A stretch of 8,862 bases of DNA from positions 1-8,862 of the forward strand of contig JAKIZN010000046.1 in NCBI GenBank assembly GCA_022708005.1. Direction: 5' to 3'. A program made the position numbers and the translations under genes. The stretch is from Bacteroidota bacterium. GTDB taxonomy: Bacteria > Bacteroidota > Ignavibacteria > Kapaibacteriales > UBA2268. The first letter of the stretch is position 1. Each line of letters opens with the position of its first letter. Below are positions 1 through 6,051 of this stretch, piece by piece. Under the pieces are notes generated by a model. The model saw only the letters and a program-made list of their open reading frames with translations, made no database searches and was not told the DNA's origin.

Positions 1-2037
1 CCGCCGGGTCGTAAAAATGTAGAAAGAAAAGACGGCGGTTATATTACCACGTCGGCTTGGAATAAGGTAAATGCGTCTGGCGAGTTGGCATACCTTTGGA
101 AATATCAAATACAGCACATGTATTTTAGATACTTTTACTGGAATTTTGTCGGTCGTATGAGCGACGCTCAAGATGCAGGCTCCGCATGGTTTTCTTACGA
201 CAAAAAAGAAGCCGAAATATTAAATTATGACTCTGGCTATAAGCATTTATTCCCGTCGAGATTCTTTGCACTGCCATTGCTCTTTGGACTGATAGGCATT
301 TTCTTCCATTTCAAAAAAGATAGCAAAATGGCATGGGTATATTTACTGATGTTTTTGATGATGGGAGTGCTCGCAGCTATACAGCAAAATCAGCAAGACC
401 CGCAGCCTCGTGAACGGGACTATTTCTATGCAGGCTCATTTATGGTTTATTGTATGTGGATAGGCATCGGAGCATTTGGTTTGATTGAGTGGCTTGCACG
501 GCAAAAAATGAAATCGGCTGTGTCTGCTTCGATAGTTACCGTTTCGTTTGTGCTTGTTCCGCTCAATATGGCTTTAGGTGGTTGGCATTATCATTCGCGG
601 GCTGGGAATTATCTGCCGTTTGATTATTCATATAATATACTCCAATCCACAGAAAAAAATGCTATACTCTTTACTAATGGCGATAACGATACCTTCCCAC
701 TATGGTATTTGCAAGACGTTGCTGGAGTGCGCCGAGATGTGCGAATTGTTAACCTTAGCCTTGGTAATACTCTATGGTACGTAGACCAGCTTAAGAATAG
801 AGAGCCTTGGGGAGCAGAGAAATTGCCACTCAGCTTCTCTGATGATAGTTTGCAAAATATCGAAGAAACAGACGAAGGAGCTTTAAGCTATGATTTTGGC
901 GATCCGATAAATATAGAAATTCCAGTAAGAGCCGAAATATTAAAGCAATACACAGATGATCCAGATATTATTGCACGTGGAAAAATGTCCTTTAGCTTTA
1001 CTGGAAAGCCTTTTGGAGATCAGCAAGATAGGATGACGCAAATATTTAGAGTGCAAGATAAATTGATACTCGATATTGTCCGAGAAACTAAATTTGAGCG
1101 CCCCGTATATTTCTCCAATACCGTTGGATATGACGTTTATATTGGGCTTGGAGGTTTCTTGCGTATGGAAGGCATGGCTTATAGGGTATGCCCTGCGCCA
1201 CAGCCCGGACGGTTTGGCGAGTCGGTCGAAATGAACATTACAGAAAAATGTTTGATGAATATCGATAATTCAAACAATTATTCCAAAGAGCCTCAATATG
1301 GATTTAAGTTCCGCAACTTGAATAATCCGAGCGTTTATTACGACGAAGTGCATAGAAGATTAATGATATCTTATAGGCAACTATATTTAACTATGGCAGA
1401 AAAATACATCTCAATGGATCAAAAGGAAAAAGCAATTAAAATGCTTGACAAAATGAACGAAATGATTTCGTACACTCAATTCCCAATGCCATTTGAGTTT
1501 GAAGCCAGAATAGCGTCAATATATGATAGAGCCGATGATGCTACTAAAGCTAAAGACTTTGCACAAGTTGCACTAACAACCTGCCTTGAGCTTATCGACA
1601 AGGATTATTTGAAGCCAGAGTATGTTCAATACGAGCTATATGGCAGAACAAGCGGTCCTTTCCGTTTAGCGTCGCAAATGTATGAAATATTGGGTGATAC
1701 CGATGGCGCTAAAGCAATTCTAACAAGATTCCATGAGATGGTGGTAACCATAAGGTCACAAATGGCTGGACAAGGCTACTCTGAGCAAGATATGGCTCGT
1801 ATGGATTACACTTTAGCTGATGTGCAGGTTAGTATCGATATGCTTAGTATCAATGCACTTGAAAAGCAAAATAAGATACAAGAAGCATACAAAGAAATCA
1901 TGAAATTATATCAAAGCTACGTAGATTCAAACTCTCCGATTATGCACAATGCTGCAAGAATATTGGATAGGAAAATCAGCGAGTACGAAGAAAAGCTCGG
2001 TATCCATAGTGGAAACGAGCTCCAAGCTGCTCGTTAA
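1..2037 (+). CDS. DUF2723 / GT117-family membrane protein, C-terminal part (5' end outside window)
   Basis: The frame is open from base 1 to the TAA at 2035-2037, giving 678 visible residues; the TTG at 85 is not a credible start because the frame continues upstream. Family members in this group usually run to about 1000 residues or more, so roughly the first third is missing. Four hydrophobic segments are visible at about residues 90-103, 111-127, 146-164 and 173-193 (window numbering). Two hallmark family blocks follow the pattern PRERDYFYAGSF (about 136-147) and LFTNGDNDTFPLWYLQ (about 223-238). The remaining ~440 residues are soluble and probably periplasmic; from about residue 440 they form TPR-like helical pairs (for example KYISMDQKEKAIKMLDKM). 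DUF2723 proteins are related to protein O-mannosyltransferases, and the human member TMEM260 is a reported O-mannosyltransferase, so a lipid-linked sugar transferase role is likely but not shown here. The expected N-terminal catalytic acidic residues lie outside the window. The gene ends 37 bases before a terminator. Confidence 0.88.
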   Translation, partial: PPGRKNVERKDGGYITTSAWNKVNASGELAYLWKYQIQHMYFRYFYWNFVGRMSDAQDAGSAWFSYDKKEAEILNYDSGYKHLFPSRFFALPLLFGLIGIFFHFKKDSKMAWVYLLMFLMMGVLAAIQQNQQDPQPRERDYFYAGSFMVYCMWIGIGAFGLIEWLARQKMKSAVSASIVTVSFVLVPLNMALGGWHYHSRAGNYLPFDYSYNILQSTEKNAILFTNGDNDTFPLWYLQDVAGVRRDVRIVNLSLGNTLWYVDQLKNREPWGAEKLPLSFSDDSLQNIEETDEGALSYDFGDPINIEIPVRAEILKQYTDDPDIIARGKMSFSFTGKPFGDQQDRMTQIFRVQDKLILDIVRETKFERPVYFSNTVGYDVYIGLGGFLRMEGMAYRVCPAPQPGRFGESVEMNITEKCLMNIDNSNNYSKEPQYGFKFRNLNNPSVYYDEVHRRLMISYRQLYLTMAEKYISMDQKEKAIKMLDKMNEMISYTQFPMPFEFEARIASIYDRADDATKAKDFAQVALTTCLELIDKDYLKPEYVQYELYGRTSGPFRLASQMYEILGDTDGAKAILTRFHEMVVTIRSQMAGQGYSEQDMARMDYTLADVQVSIDMLSINALEKQNKIQEAYKEIMKLYQSYVDSNSPIMHNAARILDRKISEYEEKLGIHSGNELQAAR

Positions 2038-2073
2038 GCAACGTAATTCCTCCGATTGATATAATCTCAAACT

Positions 2074-2111
2074 AAAATGTGGCTACCTTAAAAGCAGGTA
2101 GCCACATTTTT
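2074..2111. terminator. Bidirectional intrinsic terminator between convergent genes
   Basis: A perfect 14-bp inverted repeat (2074-2087 and 2097-2110) encloses a 9-base loop. Its core pairs GTGGCTACC with GGTAGCCAC, and it is flanked by an A run on the left and a T run (2107-2111) on the right. It therefore yields a stem followed by U residues when read from either strand. It sits between the stop of the plus-strand DUF2723 gene (2037) and the stop of the minus-strand symporter gene (2147), exactly where a shared terminator is expected. Confidence 0.9.
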
Positions 2112-2146
2112 CATAAGTTGCTTTCCATTTATCGAACTATGTCATA

Positions 2147-3493
2147 TCAATCATTGTCGTGGGCATCTAAATTGTTTTTCCATAAGTATTTATCGGTTTC
2201 CTTAACTATTACTCCAGAAAGAAATATCAACGAAATTATATTAGGCACTGCCATAAAAGCATTGGAAATATCAGCCATATTCCAAACTACGTTGAGCGAA
2301 AGCACAGAACCCAAAAATACCATCAAAACCCACAGCACGCGATAAGGCTTCACGCCCTTTTGTCCTACCAAATACTCTAATGCTTTTTCTCCGTAATAAG
2401 ACCAGCCTAATATAGTTGAAAATACAAAAGTCAGCAATCCAGTAGACAGAATAAAAGTGCCTACATAAGAAATTTGCGTAAAAGCTGATTTAGTGAGCGC
2501 TGCGCCGTTTAGCCCATCATCCCACGCACCAGAATTGACTACCACAAGCCCCGTTAATGCACACACGACAACTGTATCCCAAAATGTACCGGTTGAAGAA
2601 ACGAGTGCTTGTCGAACTGGATTTCTGGTTTGAGCGGCAGCAGCAACAATGGGAGCGCTGCCGAGCCCGGATTCATTGGAAAACAGCCCGCGTGCAGTGC
2701 CGAATCGCATCGCTTGCATTATTCCAGCGCCTGCAAATCCGCCAATGGCAGCTTGTCCATTAAATGCAGAATTGATTATCAAGCTGATTGTGTTCGGCAA
2801 TGACGAAAAATTTGCCACGAGAATATACAAACAGCCTAATATATATAGCAAAGCCATTATCGGCACTAAAAAAGTGCAAAATTTTGCAATGGATTTAATA
2901 CCGCCGAGTATTACTACTGCCGCAAGAGCCGTTAGAATTAGCCCAGTAAGCCACATCGGCACATTATATGATTCTGCTACCAAATGAGCTATTGAATTAG
3001 CTTGAACCATATTCATACTGATAAAAGCTGTAAATATAGTAAAAATAGCAAATATTACTCCTAACCATTTTTTGCCCAAGCCTTTCTCGAGTGCGTACAT
3101 CGGTCCTCCAGAAAACGACCCGTCTTCATTTTTCACTCGATATTTTATAGATAATACAGCCTCGGCATACTTAGTAGAAATGCCAAAAATTCCAGTAAGC
3201 CACATCCAAAGAACCGCACCTGGACCGCCGAGAGCGACGGCAGTTGATACGCCCACTATGTTGCCTGTGCCTAAAGTGGCAGCCAGTGCAGTGGTGAGCG
3301 CCCCGAATTGGCTTATATCCCCTTTGCCATCAGAGTCATTAGCAACTGATAGCTTTATCGCTTTGAATAGGTAGCGTTGTATAAATTTTAATCGGAAAGT
3401 TAAAAATAAGTGTGTGCCTAATAGAAGTAAGATAAGCGGGTATCCCCAAACAAAATCGACAGCTTGCTGGACATAGTATTCAAAGCCATGCAT
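2147..3493 (-). CDS. Sodium:alanine/glycine symporter, AGCS family
   Basis: This 448-residue polytopic inner-membrane protein imports a small neutral amino acid (alanine or glycine in characterised relatives) together with Na+; the exact substrate cannot be read from sequence. The AGCS signature is present at residues 89-104 (GGPGAVLWMWLTGIFG), followed by TKYAE (107-111) and SGGPMYALEKGLG (128-140). A second conserved block, RGLFSNESGLGSAP, is at 268-281, and TFWDT at 303-307. About ten to eleven hydrophobic segments fill residues 15-430, and the tail is short and charged. The length is near the lower end of the usual 450-540. The ATG start is supported by AGGA (complement of 3504-3507), 10 bases upstream. 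The gene is monocistronic: it converges on the DUF2723 gene and is divergent from the ATP synthase operon. No regulator or partner subunit is next to it. I consider the family assignment secure. Confidence 0.95.
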   Translation of the reverse strand: MHGFEYYVQQAVDFVWGYPLILLLLGTHLFLTFRLKFIQRYLFKAIKLSVANDSDGKGDISQFGALTTALAATLGTGNIVGVSTAVALGGPGAVLWMWLTGIFGISTKYAEAVLSIKYRVKNEDGSFSGGPMYALEKGLGKKWLGVIFAIFTIFTAFISMNMVQANSIAHLVAESYNVPMWLTGLILTALAAVVILGGIKSIAKFCTFLVPIMALLYILGCLYILVANFSSLPNTISLIINSAFNGQAAIGGFAGAGIMQAMRFGTARGLFSNESGLGSAPIVAAAAQTRNPVRQALVSSTGTFWDTVVVCALTGLVVVNSGAWDDGLNGAALTKSAFTQISYVGTFILSTGLLTFVFSTILGWSYYGEKALEYLVGQKGVKPYRVLWVLMVFLGSVLSLNVVWNMADISNAFMAVPNIISLIFLSGVIVKETDKYLWKNNLDAHDND

Positions 3494-3743
3494 ATATATT
3501 TTTTCCTATATTAGAGATTAGCAATAAAATAACCATATATAACATTCATTTCTAAATAAAAACTGTATCTGAAAGGCAGTGCAATTTAAGTTTTTTTTTT
3601 TACTTCTACAAAAAAATACTATCTCTTCCCCTATTTTTTTTATATAAAAAATGAGCAAACGCTTGACTTTTCCAAACACTTTTTTGAAAGTAATTCGTCT
3701 TTTGCAAAGAAAAATATGTCAGCTTTCTTTTAGGGGTTGAAAA
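3494..3743. promoter_or_regulatory. Divergent intergenic region with the symporter and atp operon promoters (sites not resolved)
   Basis: These 250 bases separate two divergently transcribed genes, so they must carry both promoters. The composition is strikingly AT-rich, with an 11-T run (3591-3601), a 7-A run (about 3610-3616) and an 8-T run (3634-3641). A TTGACT at 3663-3668 resembles a -35 box for the atp operon, but no good -10 lies 16-18 bases downstream, so I do not assign a start site. AGGGG at 3732-3736 is the SD of the next gene. Apart from a 29-codon ORF without an SD (3651-3740), described under findings, I see no gene here. Confidence 0.55.
3636..3651. repeat. 16-bp A/T palindrome in the divergent promoter region
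   Basis: Six T, ATAT, then six A form a perfect 16-bp palindrome. With the neighbouring T and A runs it would give flexible or bent DNA and could serve as a promoter upstream element or a binding site for a nucleoid protein. Chance occurrence in such AT-rich sequence is also possible, and a stem-loop role is unlikely because the stem has no GC pairs. Confidence 0.35.
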
Positions 3744-4037
3744 GTGATAGAAATAGCGTTGGGTATAGGAGTTTCAGCATTGGATTTTTTAATTGCAATG
3801 TTGTTTATCAAGAAAGCAATCAGTAAAGCATGGGACTTATTTTATAAATCTTTGGTTTACTCTATGCTTACAAGGTTAATTTTTGTGCTTTTGGCGGTGC
3901 TGGCAATAATAAAATTTACAGATTTTAGAATTTTAAATTTTTTGGTTTCGTTGTTTGTCTGTATATTTGTTTTTAAGTTAATTGAAATTTTTTATATTCA
4001 TTATAAAATAAAACGCGTAAATTTGCAAAAGCAATAA
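3744..4037 (+). CDS. Small membrane protein, probable AtpI-like ATP synthase accessory subunit
   Basis: This 97-residue protein has about three hydrophobic helices (residues 3-22, 38-57 and 62-86), ends in a basic tail, and is the first gene of the ATP synthase operon, 20 bases before atpB. A GTG start is chosen because AGGGG (3732-3736) lies 7 bases upstream and an in-frame TGA at 3738-3740 rules out an earlier start. AtpI-type proteins occupy this position in many atp operons and have been linked to c-ring assembly and to Mg2+ handling. The residues that stand out are Asp14 in helix 1, Arg44 at the head of helix 2 and Glu81 in helix 3. AtpI normally has four helices; the three here look like its last three, with helix 1 absent. 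The assignment rests on position and topology rather than on a strong motif, so another Fo-associated small protein is possible. Confidence 0.65.
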   Translation: MIEIALGIGVSALDFLIAMLFIKKAISKAWDLFYKSLVYSMLTRLIFVLLAVLAIIKFTDFRILNFLVSLFVCIFVFKLIEIFYIHYKIKRVNLQKQ

Positions 4038-4057
4038 ACCCTTAAAAAGGAAAAGAT

Positions 4058-5158
4058 ATGGAAAGAGAGTTAGTAAGTAACCAATTTGCAGCTAATAATC
4101 TACAAGGGCATTCAATTATAAATAGTGCATATAAAGTCAATAACGACCCACATTCGCAAGCATCTGCTTTGCTCGCCGACGCTCACGCTACCGAAAGCAC
4201 GGGCGAATCCCATTCCGACGCCGACCAAGATGTTTTTACTTCGTTGCTGAACGAGTTAGGCGATCATCAAGGGTTTCATATTGGTCCATATAAAATTTTT
4301 GATTTGCCTGTTATCTTAGTCGATGAGGGGCTGCATGTGTATTCTTCTCCCGCTAAAATGGTCGAAGCGGGCGTTTATACAGTTAAAGGGCATGGCGATA
4401 TAGTAAGAACTTCCGATGGGCAAGCTCCTGCACTCGATCTTTCAATTACAAATCTTGTAGTGTTCCAATGGATAGCAATGATTTTCTTGATTTTTGTCTT
4501 TGGCAAAATTGGGAAAAAATACAAGAAAAATCCAACAAAAGCACCGAGTGGCTTTCAAAATGCAATTGAAATGCTTGTTTTATACGTCCGCGATGAGGTA
4601 GTCCGCCCAAATATACCATCAAGAAAAACAGCGGATTCGTTAGTACCATATTTTTTAGGGTTATTTTTCTTTATTTTAACTTTAAACTTGATAGGGCTGT
4701 TGCCGGGTGGGCACACAGCCACAGGTGCGATTCCCGTTACCCTAGCGCTGTCAATCACTGCATTTTTTGTTATAAATATAACAGCTATGAAAGTCGCAGG
4801 TGTTGGCAGTTGGTTTATGCACTTAACTGGTGGCGCTCCTTGGTATTTATGGGCAATTATGATACCGATAGAAGTGGTTGGTCTATTTATCAAGCCTTTT
4901 GCCCTCACCATTCGTCTTTTTGCGAATATGTCGGCGGGACATATAGTGCTATTTTCGCTATTAGGCTTGCTATTTTTCTTTAAAAATATATTTTTATCGC
5001 CAGCAATAGTAGGTTTTTCGATATTCATCTATTTTTTGGAATTGTTGGTAGCACTTTTGCAAGCGTATATTTTCACTATGCTGACAGCAATATTCGTAGG
5101 GCTTGCGCTTGGCGACCACGCTCACGACGAGGGCAGTTCGCCACACGCGAGCCATTAG
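4058..5158 (+). CDS. atpB: ATP synthase Fo subunit a
   Basis: Subunit a forms the two half-channels that carry protons to and from the rotating c-ring. The 366 residues are longer than the ~270 of E. coli because of a ~130-residue N-terminal region rich in His, Asp and Ser, a feature common in the Bacteroidota/Chlorobiota. The membrane part begins near residue 131. The essential arginine is Arg286, in KPFALTIRLFANMSAGH (279-295), and the conserved glutamine is Gln335 (LLQAYIF). Where E. coli has Glu219 and His245, this protein has His295 and Glu328, the paired swap also known from other a-subunits. Glu272 matches the conserved acidic residue before the arginine helix. The C-terminal tail is His-rich (HAHDEGSSPHASH). 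AAGGA at 4047-4051 sits 6 bases before the ATG. No typical signal peptide is visible, which suits an N-out protein or means that the extension crosses the membrane with the first helix. Confidence 0.96.
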   Translation: MERELVSNQFAANNLQGHSIINSAYKVNNDPHSQASALLADAHATESTGESHSDADQDVFTSLLNELGDHQGFHIGPYKIFDLPVILVDEGLHVYSSPAKMVEAGVYTVKGHGDIVRTSDGQAPALDLSITNLVVFQWIAMIFLIFVFGKIGKKYKKNPTKAPSGFQNAIEMLVLYVRDEVVRPNIPSRKTADSLVPYFLGLFFFILTLNLIGLLPGGHTATGAIPVTLALSITAFFVINITAMKVAGVGSWFMHLTGGAPWYLWAIMIPIEVVGLFIKPFALTIRLFANMSAGHIVLFSLLGLLFFFKNIFLSPAIVGFSIFIYFLELLVALLQAYIFTMLTAIFVGLALGDHAHDEGSSPHASH

Positions 5159-5162
5159 TTGT

Positions 5163-5194
5163 TTTGAAATTATCTATATTATGATATAATTTTA
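5163..5194 (+). promoter_or_regulatory. Candidate internal promoter upstream of atpE
   Basis: Two promoter readings coincide in the atpB-atpE gap. As a Bacteroidota-type promoter, TTTG (5163-5166) and TAATTTTA (5187-5194, one base off TAnnTTTG) are separated by 20 bases, within the usual 19-21. As a sigma-70 type, TTGAAA (5164-5169) and an extended -10 TGATATAAT (5182-5190) are separated by a slightly short 15-base spacer. Transcription would start near 5200, about 30 bases before the atpE ATG. High AT content raises the chance of a false match. Confidence 0.45.
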
Positions 5195-5225
5195 CTTATT
5201 TTAATTTTTTAATTTATTTGTGGAG
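5191..5225 (+). promoter_or_regulatory. U-rich leader and strong SD of atpE
   Basis: A run of almost only T and A (5191-5220) leads into GGAG at 5222-5225, six bases before the ATG at 5232. A U-rich unstructured leader before a strong SD resembles the translational enhancer known upstream of E. coli atpE, which helps supply the many c-subunits needed per enzyme. The SD position also decides the start: ATG 5232 rather than the in-frame GTG at 5220, which overlaps the SD itself. Confidence 0.55.
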
Positions 5226-5231
5226 ATTATA

Positions 5232-5465
5232 ATGGAATTAGCACAAGCATTTGCATACCTTGCAGCCGGGTTTGGGGCTGGACTTACAGTTTATGGAGCT
5301 GCAAGCGGAATCGGCAGATTAGCAGTTGCAACTATGGAAGCAAGCGGCCGTCAGCCAGAGGCAGCCGGTGATCTTAGAACAAGTATGATTATTGCTGCTG
5401 CTCTTATCGAAGGTATTGCATTCTTTGCGGCAATTATCTGTTTGTTGCTTGTAGTTCTTAAGTAG
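5232..5465 (+). CDS. atpE: ATP synthase Fo subunit c
   Basis: This 77-residue hairpin of two membrane helices forms the rotor ring. Helix 1 (about 5-34) has the glycine-rich packing pattern GFGAGLTVYGAASGIG (13-28). The polar loop carries the invariant Arg40-Gln41-Pro42 (GRQPEA), and helix 2 (about 51-76) carries the ion-binding Glu60 in ALIEGIAFFA. Sodium-type c-subunits have Gln in helix 1, Glu-Ser in helix 2 and a Tyr five residues on. Here the equivalent positions are Ile27, Glu60-Gly61 and Phe65, so proton coupling is predicted. The start is ATG 5232 (GGAG six bases upstream); the upstream GTG would add four residues and overlap the SD. The gene has 73 bases before it and 82 after it, the longest gaps in the operon, and both hold candidate expression signals. 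Confidence 0.96.
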   Translation: MELAQAFAYLAAGFGAGLTVYGAASGIGRLAVATMEASGRQPEAAGDLRTSMIIAAALIEGIAFFAAIICLLLVVLK

Positions 5466-5481
5466 TTTTCTCATTTAGCTT

Positions 5482-5511
5482 GGTGCAACAAGGGGAAAAC
5501 GCTTGTTGCCC
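5482..5511 (+). other. Stem-loop between atpE and atpF
   Basis: GCAACAAG (5485-5492) pairs perfectly with CTTGTTGC (5502-5509) around a 9-base loop. Two more G-C pairs (5482-5483 with 5510-5511) form if T5484 is bulged. An SD-like AGGGG (5491-5495) lies at the top of the stem and in the loop. The sequence after the stem has only an interrupted T run, so it looks less like a full terminator than a partial attenuator, an mRNA-stabilising hairpin or a processing site protecting the upstream atpE message. Confidence 0.6.
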
Positions 5512-5547
5512 ATGCTGTTTTATTTATTATCAATATATGAGAAATTT

Positions 5548-6042
5548 ATGGATGCACTATTAAATATTAAGCCGGGATTAGTAATTTGGTCGCTGATCAA
5601 TTTTTCGATATTTCTTTTTATTCTAATTAAATTTGGTGCTAAACCAATAATTACCGCATTGAAAAATCGCGAAAATAAAATAAATGATGCTATCGCGTCT
5701 GCAGAAGAAGCTAATAAAAAAGCCGAAGCACTTTTAGCACAGAGTCAAGAGAAATTTGACGCGGCTCAAAATGAAGTTGCTTCGATTATCAGCAAAGGCA
5801 GAGAGTATGCAGAAGATCAAATCAAAAAGGCTTTAGACGAAGCCGAAAGAGTGAAAAATCAAAAAATTGAAGAAGCTACTCGCGAAATAGCTCGCAGCAA
5901 GGAAACTGCTATAAGAGAGCTTCGAGCTGAAGTTGCTAATTTAGTCGTCTCGGCAACTGAAAAAATCATCGAAGATAAACTTGATAAAGAAAAAGATTAT
6001 AAGCTGATTGAAAGCTTTATTGAAAAATTACCTAAAAATTGA
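5548..6042 (+). CDS. atpF: ATP synthase Fo subunit b (peripheral stalk)
   Basis: Subunit b anchors the stator stalk in the membrane and reaches up to delta and alpha. From ATG 5548 the protein has 164 residues: a short N-terminus, one membrane helix (about 11-29), the typical KFGAKPI bend (28-34), then a long charged coiled coil (about 40-150) rich in Ala, Glu and Lys. This start gives M-x-x-L-L-x-x-x-x-G-L-x-x-W, the N-terminal pattern normal for b-subunits of this bacterial group. Upstream in-frame alternatives are TTG 5503, TTG 5506 and ATG 5512. TTG 5503 has AGGGG seven bases upstream, but that motif and both TTG codons lie inside a stem-loop, and the added 15 residues are not expected for the family. 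Only a weak GAGA (5539-5542) precedes ATG 5548, so the exact start is open. The stop is 9 bases before atpH. Confidence 0.92.
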   Translation: MDALLNIKPGLVIWSLINFSIFLFILIKFGAKPIITALKNRENKINDAIASAEEANKKAEALLAQSQEKFDAAQNEVASIISKGREYAEDQIKKALDEAERVKNQKIEEATREIARSKETAIRELRAEVANLVVSATEKIIEDKLDKEKDYKLIESFIEKLPKN

Positions 6043-6051
6043 GCATAAGCT

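Noticed and set aside
85..87. TTG at 85 as the start of the first gene
   Set aside because: The frame is open back to base 1, residues before 85 read as plausible protein, and the family is much longer, so the gene begins outside the window.
2079..2345. Plus-strand ORF of 88 codons opposite the 3' end of the symporter gene
   Set aside because: It begins inside the terminator stem, has no SD or recognisable motif, and is antisense to a convincing conserved gene.
2557..3374. Several plus-strand ORFs of 64-112 codons opposite the symporter gene
   Set aside because: Their translations have no family features, and the minus-strand frame carries the complete AGCS signature, so these are frame shadows.
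3663..3698. Full promoter call for the atp operon from TTGACT
   Set aside because: The -35-like hexamer has no acceptable -10 or TAnnTTTG at the right distance; I kept only a regional annotation.
4446..5028. Minus-strand ORFs opposite atpB (67 and 157 codons)
   Set aside because: They are antisense to well-conserved membrane helices of subunit a; composition is that of a shadow frame and no SD precedes them.
5167..5192. AT-only inverted repeat (AAATTAT / ATAATTT) after atpB as a terminator
   Set aside because: Seven A-T pairs with a 12-base loop would be very weak, and the same bases fit a promoter better; termination here would cut off the rest of the operon.
5220..5231. GTG 5220 as the atpE start (81 residues)
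   Set aside because: The GTG overlaps the GGAG that serves as SD for ATG 5232, and c-subunits normally start close to the first helix.
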